Below, piece by piece: positions 1 through 8,189 of a stretch of 64,000 bases of DNA. The DNA comes from Methylocapsa acidiphila B2. Lineage in GTDB: Bacteria > Pseudomonadota > Alphaproteobacteria > Rhizobiales > Beijerinckiaceae. How positions within the stretch are numbered: the first letter of the stretch is position 1; every line of letters starts with the position of its first letter. The stretch is taken from positions 1,778,506 through 1,842,505 of the forward strand of contig NZ_KE386496.1 of NCBI RefSeq assembly GCF_000427445.1. Reading direction: 5' to 3'. Under the pieces are notes generated by a model, which made no database searches, was not told the DNA's origin, and worked only from the letters and a program-made list of their open reading frames with translations. Position numbers and translations under genes: made by a program.

Positions 1-54
1 ATCGAGCTCTGGGACAATCTCGCCAATATGTTCAGAAAAAAAGCGCCAGGCTGA
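1..54 (+). CDS. C-terminal end of an unidentified gene (partial)
   Basis: A reading frame is open from the first base and ends at a TGA at 52-54, giving 17 residues ending RKKAPG. It would be convergent with the LysR gene, whose stop lies 15 bp further on, which is a normal arrangement. The fragment is too short to identify. It may also be a chance open frame. Confidence 0.3.
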   Translation: MELWDNLANMFRKKAPG

Positions 55-68
55 ACCAAAATCGCAGA

Positions 69-965
69 TCAGCCGCCAGCGAAGAGCTTCGCCTCGCGCG
101 AGAATAAATCGACAATGAACTCGGACACCGCTTTCACCCGCGGAACCTTCGCCAGATCAGAGCGGATCAGCAGCCAGATGTCATGCGCGACGGGCAGCTC
201 GCCGAAGGGAAATTCGACGAGGCTCGCGTCTCCGCTCGCCAAATAGCGGGGGAGAAGAGCGACGCCGAAGCCAGCGCGCGCGGCGGCGGCCTGCGAGGCT
301 TGGCTATTGCTCCGAAATGAAAATCGAGCGTCTCCGAAGCGGCGCGCCATCCATGCCGCCTCGGCGGAGAAGCCGCTTTCCTCGTCGTAGCCGATGAGGG
401 ACGGCGGCTCGCCCGCGGCGAGGCGCTCCCGATATTGCGGCGAAGCATAAAACGCAAAGCCGGCGGAGGCCACGCGCTGCGCGATAAGGCCGCCATCTGC
501 CGGACGGACGAAGCGCAAGGCGACGTCAGCTTCCCGTTTCGCCAGATTCAGGACCTTGGACTCGATGATGATCTCCAGGTCCAGCGAGGGATGGCGCTCG
601 CGGACGTCGCCGAGCCGATCGACGAGAAATCCATCGGCGAGGACCCGCGACAGAGTCAGACGCACGCAACCGCTGACCTCGGCGCTTCGGCCGACCCGCC
701 GCAAGACCGCCGCCGCCGCATCGTCCATGACATTCGCGGCCTCGAGCGCCGCGCGGCCGTCCGAGGTCAGGATATAGCCGTCGGCGCGCCGCTCGAACAG
801 GCTCAGCTTCAGCGTTCGCTCCAGATTGGCGATGTGGCGCGCAACCGTGGCGTGGTTGACGCGTAAGGCGCGGGACACCGCCGACAGGCTGCCATGCCGC
901 GCCAGCGCGGCGAAATAGCGGAGATCGTCCCAATTGAGCGAGGTTGAATCGGCTCGGTCACGCAT
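69..965 (-). CDS. LysR-family transcriptional regulator
   Basis: 298 aa, the usual LysR length. Residues about 10-70 form the winged helix-turn-helix (LRYFAALARHGSLSAVSRAL, then a recognition helix around HATVARHI); about 90-290 form the periplasmic-binding-like effector domain. The ATG at 965 fits the family N-terminus. It is a one-component DNA-binding regulator in the cytoplasm. LysR proteins often control a divergent neighbour, but the next gene is on the same strand 100 bp away, so the target is not evident. The effector cannot be inferred. Confidence 0.93.
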   Translation of the reverse strand: MRDRADSTSLNWDDLRYFAALARHGSLSAVSRALRVNHATVARHIANLERTLKLSLFERRADGYILTSDGRAALEAANVMDDAAAAVLRRVGRSAEVSGCVRLTLSRVLADGFLVDRLGDVRERHPSLDLEIIIESKVLNLAKREADVALRFVRPADGGLIAQRVASAGFAFYASPQYRERLAAGEPPSLIGYDEESGFSAEAAWMARRFGDARFSFRSNSQASQAAAARAGFGVALLPRYLASGDASLVEFPFGELPVAHDIWLLIRSDLAKVPRVKAVSEFIVDLFSREAKLFAGG

Positions 966-1067
966 GGCGAGACCTTAGCAAAGTTTCATGCAACCTTACA
1001 GCGAGCTATTCACAAAAGAAGCAACCTCTGCAGGCGGAGGCCGCGCCGAAAGAGGCGCGATCCTGCC

Positions 1068-1943
1068 TCACTCCCGCCCTTCCCCCGCCTCCCAGAGCGC
1101 CTCAAGTCCGACGCGATAGGTCGGATAGGCGAGCTCGACGCCCAGTTCTTCCTTCAGCTTCCGGTTCGCGGCCCTTTTATTCTCCGCATAGAAGCTGCGG
1201 GTGAGAGGCGTCATCTCCGCCGTCGCGACATCCTGCTCGGGCGGCGGCTCGATCCCCATCAGCATGGCCGCGAAGGTGACGACATCCTGCGGCGGCGCGG
1301 GCGCGTCATCGCTCACATTGAAGACGGCGTCGGGCCCTTCGTAAATCAAGGCGTGGGCTATGGCTCGGCTCACATCCTCGACGTGAATTCGGTTGAAGAC
1401 CTGGTCCGCCTTAACCAGTCGGCGGGCGGTCCCGGCCTTGAGGCCCGCAAGCGCATTGCGCCCCGGCCCATAGATGCCAGCGAGACGCAGGATGCGGACC
1501 TTCTTGTCGGGGCTCTTGCCGATCGCCATCCAGGATTTCTCGGCTTGAAGCCTCGCTTGCGAACGCGGGGAGGTCGGCATCGGCGCGCTGGTCTCATCGA
1601 CCCATTCGCCGCCCCGATCGCCATAGACGCCGATGGTCGAAAGATAGACGATCGTCTGCGGCCGCCGCAGCGCCGCGATCTTCTTGCCGAAGCGCGACAG
1701 GACGGGATCGACCGAGACCTCCGGCGGCGCCGACACAAGGAGAACGTCGGCGGCGGCGACGCGCTGGTCGATGGCTGGATCGGCGCCTTGAGGGCCGAAG
1801 AGGAGCGCCTCGATATTCTCCTCCGCGAGCGTCCGCGCCTTTTCGGCGCTGCGGACCGTGCCGCTGACCTCGTCGAAGGAAGAGCCGAAGCGGGTGAGGA
1901 AATGGCGCGCGCAATAGCCGAGGCCAAAGGCGAAAAGCTTCAT
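1068..1943 (-). CDS. NAD(P)-dependent epimerase/dehydratase-like SDR protein
   Basis: 291 aa from the ATG at 1943. The N-terminus carries a nucleotide-binding turn (AFGLGYCARHF), and the middle has the STIGVYGDRGG segment typical of extended SDR proteins of the YeeZ type. The start is fixed by a 4-bp ATGA overlap with the queG stop codon, implying translational coupling. A longer frame reaches 1994 but would run into queG. Substrate unknown; the NAD(P)-binding fold is clear, catalytic activity is not shown. Confidence 0.88.
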   Translation of the reverse strand: MKLFAFGLGYCARHFLTRFGSSFDEVSGTVRSAEKARTLAEENIEALLFGPQGADPAIDQRVAAADVLLVSAPPEVSVDPVLSRFGKKIAALRRPQTIVYLSTIGVYGDRGGEWVDETSAPMPTSPRSQARLQAEKSWMAIGKSPDKKVRILRLAGIYGPGRNALAGLKAGTARRLVKADQVFNRIHVEDVSRAIAHALIYEGPDAVFNVSDDAPAPPQDVVTFAAMLMGIEPPPEQDVATAEMTPLTRSFYAENKRAANRKLKEELGVELAYPTYRVGLEALWEAGEGRE

Positions 1944-3109
1944 GACAGCCGACTTTCCTTGGCGACATCCACGCCGTCGAGCGCGGCCGCCCATTCCGCT
2001 TCCACCGCCGGGTCCTTCTCACCCGCGCGCCAACGCAGCGCGATCTCGCTCAACCTGCTGCGCGACGCGAGCCGCGCGAGCGCCCAGACCGCCATGGCGC
2101 GCACGAGCGGCGAGGCGTCGCCGAGCCGGCCCTCGACCAAGGGGAGAAGCGCCGCGTCGCCGGAATTGCCGGCGGCGATCAGGAGATTGCGCGCAAATCG
2201 GGCGGAGCCCAGCCGCTTGATGGGCTCGCCGGCAAAGAACCGCCGAAAAGCGGCGTCGTCAAGGCGAAGCAAATCGGCGAGCGGCGGGGCGAGAAGATCC
2301 TCGCGCGGCTGAAGCTTCGCCTCTCTGGCTGCGGCCGCATATTTGTTCCAGGGGCAGACCGCGAGACAATCGTCGCAGCCATAGATCCGATTGCCGACGA
2401 GCGGCCGCAGCTCCGGCGCGATATGGCCTTTGTGCTCGATCGTCAGATAGGAAATGCAACGGCGCGCATCGAGCGCATAGGGCCGCGGAAAGGCCTTGGT
2501 CGGACATATGTCGAGGCAGGCGCGGCAGCTGCCGCAATGATCGCGCTCGGGCGCGTCCGGCGCGAGCTTCAGGGTCGTGAAGATCGAGCCGAGAAAGAGC
2601 CAGGAGCCGAAATCGCGCGAGACGAGATTCGTGTGCTTGCCCTGCCAGCCGAGCCCCGCCGCCTGCGCCAAAGGCTTTTCCATGACCGGCGCCGTATCGA
2701 CGAAGACTTTGAGGTCCGCCGCCATGCCGGCTCCTTGCGCCGCGGCGACGAGCCAGCTGGCGAGCAACTTGAGCCGGCCCTTGATCAAATCATGATAATC
2801 GCGGCCGCGCGCGTAAACGGAGATATTGCCGGCTGATTGTTGCGCGAGCGTCGCCAAGGAATCGCCCGGCGGGCCGTAATTCATGCCGAGCATGAGGATG
2901 CTCTGAACCTCCGGCCAGAGCTTGCGCGGATCGCTGCGGCGCTCCTGCGTCTCCTCCATCCAATCCATATCGCCGGCCGCGCCGGACTGAAGCCAGGCCG
3001 CGAGGCGCTGAGGCGCCTCAGGAATGGCGCCCGGATGCGTGATTCTGCAAACATCGAAGCCGAGCCCCTCGGCTTTCGCGCGGATCTCTTCCGCGAAGGC
3101 CGAGGTCAG
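1940..3109 (-). CDS. queG: Epoxyqueuosine reductase
   Basis: Catalyses the last step of tRNA queuosine synthesis, reducing epoxyqueuosine with cobalamin and Fe-S centres. Two ferredoxin-like cysteine clusters are visible, CGSCRACLDICP (about residues 192-203) and CDDCLAVCP (about 245-252), followed by a HEAT-like tail. Length about 389 aa from the position given, normal for QueG. The start is uncertain: no ATG, GTG or TTG lies at the expected N-terminus, but a CTG overlaps the upstream GST stop as CTGA. An in-frame ATG at 3235 would overlap the GST gene by about 130 bp. It lies between the GST and the SDR gene in one operon. Confidence 0.93.
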   Translation of the reverse strand: MTSAFAEEIRAKAEGLGFDVCRITHPGAIPEAPQRLAAWLQSGAAGDMDWMEETQERRSDPRKLWPEVQSILMLGMNYGPPGDSLATLAQQSAGNISVYARGRDYHDLIKGRLKLLASWLVAAAQGAGMAADLKVFVDTAPVMEKPLAQAAGLGWQGKHTNLVSRDFGSWLFLGSIFTTLKLAPDAPERDHCGSCRACLDICPTKAFPRPYALDARRCISYLTIEHKGHIAPELRPLVGNRIYGCDDCLAVCPWNKYAAAAREAKLQPREDLLAPPLADLLRLDDAAFRRFFAGEPIKRLGSARFARNLLIAAGNSGDAALLPLVEGRLGDASPLVRAMAVWALARLASRSRLSEIALRWRAGEKDPAVEAEWAAALDGVDVAKESRLS

Positions 3110-3798
3110 AAATCGAGATCCGCATAGACCGCCGTCGGGGCGAGGCCCGGCAGCCGGTCGGCGAGCAGGGAGCGGAAGGCCGGGCGCGACTTCACCCTGG
3201 CGTACCAGTGCTTCGCCGCTTCGTTCTCGTCCCATGGCACATCGCCCAGAAAATCGACGCAGGAGAGCTGCGCGGCGGCGGCGAGATCCGCGTGCGACAA
3301 TTGCTCGCCGGCCAGCCATTTCCGGCCGCCCGCCAGATAGCCGATATAGCGCAGATGGGTGCGGATATTGGACCGCGCCGCGCGCACCAGCTCCATTTCC
3401 GGCGCGCCGCCGCCGCGTTCGCGCGGCATGAAACGCTTATAGACCTTTTCGGTGACGAGCCAATCGGTGACTTCGCGGAAGAATTTTTGGGAAAACCAAT
3501 CGAACAGCCGGCGCACTTCCACCCGCGAGGCGGGGTCCTCCGGCAGAAGCCTGTGGCGACCCAAAGCGAGGCCGCGCGTCTCATCGAAATATTCGGCGAT
3601 GGTCCCGGCCCCCGGCACCACAATGCCGCCCTGCTCTACCAGAACCGGCGTCTGGCCCGCCGGATCGAGGATCAAGAATTCGCGCCGGCGCTCATAGGTC
3701 TTTTCCTCGATGAGCTCGGGCGTGATGCCATATTCCCCCAAAAGCAGCCGGACGAAACGCGAATGCGGGCAGAGCGGATGATGATACAGGGTGATCAT
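3106..3798 (-). CDS. Glutathione S-transferase family protein
   Basis: 230 aa. N-terminal thioredoxin-like domain with CPHS at residues 10-13 (the position of the catalytic Ser/Cys in alphaproteobacterial GSTs) and GQTPVLVEQGG with the cis-Pro before the glutathione-contacting strand. The C-terminal part is helical, with the usual late SHADLAAAA segment. Cytosolic; conjugates or reduces electrophiles with glutathione, actual substrate unknown. First gene of a three-gene operon with queG and an SDR. Confidence 0.92.
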   Translation of the reverse strand: MITLYHHPLCPHSRFVRLLLGEYGITPELIEEKTYERRREFLILDPAGQTPVLVEQGGIVVPGAGTIAEYFDETRGLALGRHRLLPEDPASRVEVRRLFDWFSQKFFREVTDWLVTEKVYKRFMPRERGGGAPEMELVRAARSNIRTHLRYIGYLAGGRKWLAGEQLSHADLAAAAQLSCVDFLGDVPWDENEAAKHWYARVKSRPAFRSLLADRLPGLAPTAVYADLDF

Positions 3799-3843
3799 TC
3801 AGCGTCGCGCTCGTGAGGAAGGGGACTCTGCGGGATGTTTGAG

Positions 3844-3893
3844 GCTGAGCATGTCCCGAATAAAGTCGCTCGACTTTTTCGAGCGGGACCCGC
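3844..3893. repeat. Palindromic intergenic repeat (copy 1)
   Basis: Starts GAGCATGT and folds into a hairpin around AAGTCG/CGACTT. The sequence resembles the hairpin at 49940-49987, which begins GAGCATGTTC and has a similar ACTTTTTCG arm, suggesting a dispersed palindromic repeat family. The 3799-4062 gap holds nothing else recognisable. Confidence 0.5.
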
Positions 3894-4062
3894 GCCAACC
3901 CTTCGACGTTCAGAAAGCCGTGGGCGCAAGGAATCCCAACTTGAGGTAAAGGATTCGTTAAAGCGGCCGAGGTCGAGGCTGCGCGGCGCACATAGGCGGA
4001 TGACGCATGCTTCGTCACATTCAGCTGCGCCGGAGAGGGCCTATCGATAGGGCGACGTCACA

Positions 4063-4944
4063 ATGAAACCTCGCGACACGCTGTCGGCCCTTGTCGCCGC
4101 GCTTGCTCTGGGCCTCGCCTTTATCGGCATCAAGATCGGCGTCCGCGAGGCGCCGCCCCTGCTGCTGACAGCGCTGCGCTTCACCTTCGCCGCCGTCCCC
4201 GCAATCTTTTTCGTGGCCGCCCCGCCGGCGCCGGTCCGGCTCGTCGCACTCTATGGGCTTTTGATCGGGGTCGGCCAATTCGGCCTGCTTTTTTTTGCGA
4301 TTGGGCGCGGGATGCCGGTCGGACTGGCGGCGCTGGTCGTCCAGCTGCAAGCCTTCGTGACGATCGCTCTGGCCTGGGTCCTTTTGGGCGAAAGGCCGAG
4401 CGGGGTTCAAATCGCCGCCGCGAGCCTGGCCCTCGCCGGCATTCTCGTCATCGGCTCCGCGCGGCTCGGCGGGGCGAGCCTTTGGCCTTTCCTGCTGGTG
4501 ATCGCGGCGGCGATCTGCTGGGGCTGCGGCAATATCGTCGGCAAGCTCGCCGGCCGCGTCGACATGTTCGCCTTCACGATCTGGTCGAGCCTCGCCGCGC
4601 CTTTGCCGCTGCTGGCGCTCTCGATCTCCCTTGATGGGACGCGAACGTTCGAGGCGCTTTCGCATCCCAGTTGGACGCTTGCGCTTTGCGTGGCAGGGCT
4701 CGCCTATGGCGGCACGATTCTGGGCTTTGGCCTGTGGAGCAGGCTCTTGGCGCATTATCCTGCCGCTGAAGTCGCCCCTTTCGCGCTGCTTATCCCCGTC
4801 GTCGGCATGACGTGCGGATGGCTGATTTTCGCCGAGCCGCTCCGCCCTATCGAATTCGCCGGCGCGCTTTTGGTCATAGCGGGCTTGAGCTTCAATGTGT
4901 TCGGCAAGCGCCTCCTGGCCTATCGCTTCCGCCTGATCGGTTGA
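4063..4944 (+). CDS. eamA: EamA-type drug/metabolite exporter (O-acetylserine/cysteine exporter-like)
   Basis: 293 aa with about ten hydrophobic segments arranged as two EamA repeats of five. The N-terminus (IGIKIGVREAPPLLLTALRF) and the GMPVGLAALVVQLQAF segment match the pattern of E. coli EamA rather than generic DMT proteins. EamA exports O-acetylserine, cysteine and related metabolites across the inner membrane. The ATG at 4063 fits the family start. It stands alone, on the opposite strand to the GST operon. The exact substrate is inference. Confidence 0.88.
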   Translation: MKPRDTLSALVAALALGLAFIGIKIGVREAPPLLLTALRFTFAAVPAIFFVAAPPAPVRLVALYGLLIGVGQFGLLFFAIGRGMPVGLAALVVQLQAFVTIALAWVLLGERPSGVQIAAASLALAGILVIGSARLGGASLWPFLLVIAAAICWGCGNIVGKLAGRVDMFAFTIWSSLAAPLPLLALSISLDGTRTFEALSHPSWTLALCVAGLAYGGTILGFGLWSRLLAHYPAAEVAPFALLIPVVGMTCGWLIFAEPLRPIEFAGALLVIAGLSFNVFGKRLLAYRFRLIG

Positions 4945-4998
4945 GGGCGCGTTCGCATGGCCGATGTAAAGACCGCAGGCTTGCCAGGCGGACGAAGG

Positions 4999-5276
4999 CT
5001 ACGAAACCAGCGATAAGCTAGATTGAGATAGACTTCCTCGACCAGCCGCCGTTCGGATCGGACGCCATAGAGGTAGCCGACCAGCGGCATGCGGATCATA
5101 AGCTCGGGATCAAGCGAGGGTCGCCCCATGTTGCTGCAATAGAGCGCGAGCTTCCGCCGCACGTCGCTCGAATCGAGGACTTTGGCAATCTGCCGCGCGC
5201 AATATTCATATGCAAATGGGTAGATACTGGGGCTCGCCAGGGTCCACCAGCCCAGCCAGAGCAATTTTGGAAGCAT
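4999..5276 (-). pseudogene. Transposase N-terminal remnant (IS1182/DUF772 type)
   Basis: The frame contains GRPSLDPELMIRMPLVGYLY followed by GVRSERRLVEEVYLNLAYRW, the typical N-terminal DUF772 segment of IS1182-like transposases. The conserved part spans about residues 35-90 of the 118-aa frame; the catalytic domain is absent and the frame runs into unrelated sequence next to eamA. It differs from the complete IS1182-type transposase at 43.5 kb, so it comes from another element. Confidence 0.75.
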
Positions 5277-5394
5277 GCCTTATCCAAGGGTCGACCGCTG
5301 ATTGCCAGAAGTCAGCGTCGGGCAAGCGCTCCGCGCCATGTATTTGCAAGAGGGGCGACCGTTTGCTGTCGCTCATTTTATATGAGGTGTTTCG

Positions 5395-6099
5395 ATGTCG
5401 ATGGCTATTTCTGGATCGGGCGCGAACTCGTCAATCATGGATCTTTTTAAGCAGCGCCAGCAGGCGATGCAGGCGATGGAACAGGCGGTTGCGTCCGGGA
5501 ATATGACCGCGGCGCAGCAGAGCCTAGCCACCATCCAGCAGGATTCGCAAAAAATTGATGGGACGTCGGGGGCTACCGCTCCGACTTCGGGCGCGAGCTC
5601 GGTCGGCGCGACGATACGGACCGATCTGACGAATCTGATGACCGCCGTGCAATCCGGCAACCTTAGCGATGCCCAATCCGCCCTCAAGCAAATTCAAACC
5701 GACCAGCAGGCGGCCTTCGCTGCATACAGCGGCGACGGCGGGAGCAGCGACCCCTGGTCATCGTCGCAGGCATCTTCGACATCCGGATCAAATTCAATCA
5801 TGAACGATGTGCAGACGTTGATTTCCGATGCTCAATCCGGCGACACCGCTGGGGCGCAGCAAGCCGCGCAGGCCCTGACCCAGGACATTCAGTCACAGTT
5901 GAGCCAAAGTGGTCAGTCGGATTCGACGACAAGCGACTCAGCGGGCGCAAGCTCCACCAATACAACCAGCGCAACGCAGCCGCATCATCACCATCATCAT
6001 TTTGCCGAGGCTGCGAACGCAAGCGCCACCACGAGCGTCGCGTCGACGACCTCCGCTAGCACCACATCGACGAACTCATCGGGCGCGTCAGGCGCATAG
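5395..6099 (+). CDS. Low-complexity triple-repeat protein with a natural His6 tract
   Basis: 234 aa, no recognised enzyme domain. Three imperfect helical repeats of about 35 residues (17-52, 74-108, 135-169) share a pattern of hydrophobic helix, SGN/SGD turn (34-36, 87-89, 148-150), then A-Q-rich helix ending in Q/D. Ser/Thr/Gly-rich linkers separate them, and residues 197-202 are six consecutive histidines followed by a Ser/Thr/Ala tail. There is no clear signal peptide. The gene ends 7 bp before a duplicated transglutaminase segment, so the 3' end may have been reshaped by rearrangement. Similar repeat proteins exist in other proteobacteria; function unknown. Confidence 0.72.
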   Translation: MSMAISGSGANSSIMDLFKQRQQAMQAMEQAVASGNMTAAQQSLATIQQDSQKIDGTSGATAPTSGASSVGATIRTDLTNLMTAVQSGNLSDAQSALKQIQTDQQAAFAAYSGDGGSSDPWSSSQASSTSGSNSIMNDVQTLISDAQSGDTAGAQQAAQALTQDIQSQLSQSGQSDSTTSDSAGASSTNTTSATQPHHHHHHFAEAANASATTSVASTTSASTTSTNSSGASGA

Positions 6100-6105
6100 G
6101 GCCAA

Positions 6106-6353
6106 ATCGGCGTCGAGACCACGGTGGCCTTGGCGTCATATTTGAAGTCGGCCTTGATCCGCTGCATCAGCTCGATCGCCCCCTCGAGGATCGGGCGCCC
6201 ACGGGACAAACTCGCACGCGCATAATCGGCCGCCGGCTGAAAGCGTGGCGCGAACCGGCTCGGATGCAGGAAATGCGCGGACGAATCCTTATCGATCGAG
6301 ACCGTGTCGAAGGCCTGCGCGCGCACGACGTCATAGGCCTCGGTCGCGGCGGC
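6106..6353 (-). pseudogene. Duplicated internal fragment of the transglutaminase gene
   Basis: This 248-bp stretch matches 9715-9962 without gaps and with about eight mismatches by eye. It encodes on the minus strand the piece from TEAYDVV to ATVVSTPI of the transglutaminase-like protein, with no catalytic residues. Both ends are cut. Its right edge abuts a Fic-like tail on the other strand. Confidence 0.9.
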
Positions 6354-6524
6354 TACCTGCCTGTCGCCGTGCGTCCCGAAGCTCGCAAAGGCTATCTCGA
6401 CACACTGGAGCGGGGCTCGCTCGCCGAGGATTTGCGCCCGTTCAAAACGTTCATGCACGAGCGGCTGGACCGGACCTTGGCGGAGTATTTGAGCGCCTTG
6501 CGAGAGGCGCGTCCCGAACCATGA
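6354..6524 (+). pseudogene. C-terminal remnant of a Fic/DOC-family protein
   Basis: Starting exactly where the transglutaminase duplication ends, the plus frame reads GYLPVAVRPEARKGYL...LRPFKTFMHERLD and stops at 6524. This resembles the helical end of Fic proteins, downstream of the HPFxxGNGR motif, which is missing. An ATG at 6264 lies in frame but only through antisense of the duplication, so a chimeric product is unlikely to be meaningful. The Fic assignment is by pattern. Confidence 0.55.
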
Positions 6525-6587
6525 GGCAAGCGCCTGCTTGCAATCGCAGATCGCCCTTCATCTCTTGGCGGCGAGTTTGGCGAGCGG

Positions 6588-6660
6588 ATCAACCCTGTCA
6601 AGGACGCGAGCTTTGCTCGCGCCGGCACAGCCGGTGCTCCGCATCCTTGACAGGTTGAAT
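6588..6660. repeat. Inverted repeat with nested hairpin
   Basis: CCTGTCAAGGA near 6593-6603 is mirrored by TCCTTGACAGG near 6644-6654. Between them lies a smaller hairpin, GCGAGC/GCTCGC. No T-tract follows, so it is not a standard terminator. The rest of 6525-6795 has no recognisable gene. Confidence 0.55.
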
Positions 6661-6795
6661 CCGCCTCGCCTATCATGCCAACCATGAGATGAATGACGGA
6701 CTCCGACTGTATCCGAGGGAGGGTCTACCGTCTTTCGGGGCGATCGATTCACTGAGTAATCCAGGTCTGAGATTCGCACCTAATATCTGCACAGC

Positions 6796-7059
6796 CTAAG
6801 TGATTGAATATTCGCCTATTCGGCATCGGTGCATAATTCTTGATTTACGCACACATCGACGCCAATCTAGGGCTTCTCTGACCGCTTCATCGCAAGTTCG
6901 ATTTGAGGTCGCCTCGACCTCGCAATAAGCGCGATCTGACCCATCATCGGCATATACGGCGCAAAAATAATGAGCCACGGCGAAATATTGAGCGCAGGTA
7001 GGAGACTCCAGAACCAACATTCAGCCAACCGCCAAGAAGGCTACTAATAGAGCACGCAT
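6796..7059 (-). pseudogene. Small exported protein interrupted by an in-frame TGA
   Basis: A 74-residue frame starts at 7020 with an ATG and includes AVAHYFCAVYADDG and four further cysteines. Directly upstream in the same frame, 7059-7024 reads MRALLVAFLAVG, a signal-peptide start, separated from the body by a TGA at 7021-7023. If TGA replaced a sense codon, the intact gene would be an exported protein of about 87 aa. Palindromic site A overlaps its 3' end. Family unknown; may be decayed or may start at 7020 without export. Confidence 0.4.
6827..6854. repeat. 28-bp palindromic site A (core TCTTGA)
   Basis: Left arm CGGTGCATAAT, core TCTTGA, right arm TTTACGCACAC: 11 + 6 + 11 bp. The first 17 bp are identical to site B at 8015. 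The 11-6-11 layout resembles Xer/dif-type recombination sites; that link is inference. Confidence 0.7.
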
Positions 7060-7178
7060 TCCCTCCATTTTGCAGCGTGTCCAGGGGGCGTTATTGCATG
7101 GGCGTGCGTAAAAGCGCAAGTTACACCCTTCTCACCAGATCAACTGAATTTGGGGAATGCCGGTTAAAGGGGGGGATT

Positions 7179-7886
7179 ATGAAACGCGTTGCGATTGGTA
7201 TCTTATGGCTAGGATACGGCACCTCTCATGCATTGGCTGAACAACCAAGCCGCGCTCCATTTTTAGAACAATTTACGCAACAGATAACCCCAGTTCCAGA
7301 CTATCCACCATCGACTAATTGGTGGGTGGCTGCACGATCTTGTCATGCAGGAAGCGGCAGCACAGGGATTTCGACTGAAGTGCGTAATTACGGAGGCAAT
7401 AATTGTGCAACTGCTGTAATTCATAAGAATAATAAAAATTATGCTGACAACATTAACGACGGGGGGCCGGTTGGTATTCCAGTGGCCGCAGACAGTGTTG
7501 TTGCCATCGCGTACGGCGCCTATCCATGCACTGGATTTTGTTTTACAAAAATGCTTCTTTACGGCATTGAGCCAAACGGCAATATCATTGTTGCCGCACC
7601 ACTCGCTGAATCAATTGGACGACCTGCTGGACGACGCCGGGCAATTTATGTTGGAAGTAATTCGGTAGTCGTATCTAACCCTGACAATGGCGATGCTGGA
7701 AGAAGATACTGTTTTGACGGATCGGATTGGTATCAGGGAAATGGCCCCGGAAGTTGCGACATGACGCATCATTCCAGACTTACAAATTTACGGGGACCAG
7801 GAGATTCTTTTGTATATGTGCGAAACGACTATTATGGGAGTCCTTTTGAGAAGAAAGGCCATCCACACAGAAAGCATCGCAAATGA
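7179..7886 (+). CDS. Exported protein of unknown function
   Basis: 235 aa starting at the ATG at 7179, behind a purine-rich ribosome site (AAAGGGGGGGATT). The N-terminus MKRVAIGILWLGYGTSHALA is a signal peptide with an AxA cleavage site. The mature part has several paired cysteines (SCHAG, NNCATA, YPCTGFCF, RYCFDG, GSCDM), suggesting disulfides in the periplasm or outside, and ends in a basic HPHRKHRK tail. The gene is clearly AT-richer than neighbouring core genes, suggesting transfer. It sits between palindromic sites A and B. No family recognised. Confidence 0.7.
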   Translation: MKRVAIGILWLGYGTSHALAEQPSRAPFLEQFTQQITPVPDYPPSTNWWVAARSCHAGSGSTGISTEVRNYGGNNCATAVIHKNNKNYADNINDGGPVGIPVAADSVVAIAYGAYPCTGFCFTKMLLYGIEPNGNIIVAAPLAESIGRPAGRRRAIYVGSNSVVVSNPDNGDAGRRYCFDGSDWYQGNGPGSCDMTHHSRLTNLRGPGDSFVYVRNDYYGSPFEKKGHPHRKHRK

Positions 7887-8014
7887 AACTGCGGGCTTAA
7901 GCTGTCCGAATTTTGGATTAACCTGGCGGGCGTCCAGCTTGCTGACCGGCTTACGTATAGTCACAGTGGGTTCGGCGCTTCCCTCAAACTTGCCATTTTC
8001 GAGCCGTTTTCGTG

Positions 8015-8042
8015 CGGTGCATAATTCTTGAATTATGCACCG
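8015..8042. repeat. 28-bp palindromic site B, perfect palindromic arms
   Basis: Arms CGGTGCATAAT and ATTATGCACCG are exact reverse complements around the core TCTTGA. It is the middle of three related sites, 1188 bp after A and 767 bp before C. Confidence 0.8.
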
Positions 8043-8141
8043 CTGGTTGCGGGCATGTGAAGCGCCGCAATTGGTGACGGCGGATTTAACAGTCCTCGGT
8101 CGGTGCATAGCGGCGCATGAAGGTCCAGTGTGCCTAGATAT

Positions 8142-8160
8142 GGGGACGCCCAGCGTCCCC
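8142..8160. terminator. Hairpin downstream of the 8190-8603 gene
   Basis: GGGGACGC and GCGTCCCC pair perfectly around a 3-nt loop, 30 bp beyond the stop of the minus-strand gene. There is no strong T-tract, so terminator function is likely but not certain. Confidence 0.45.
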
Positions 8161-8189
8161 AGCCAATCGCGCTCGTCAGCCGCTGAAAG

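Noticed and set aside
4021-4755. Minus-strand frame of 244 codons opposite eamA
   Set aside because: Extremely Arg/Asp/Glu/Gln-rich, the usual antisense image of a hydrophobic membrane protein.
6827-8042. Integron attC sites
   Set aside because: The palindromes lack the GTTRRRY/RYYYAAC core and the bulged long stem of attC; the 11-6-11 form fits Xer-type sites better.
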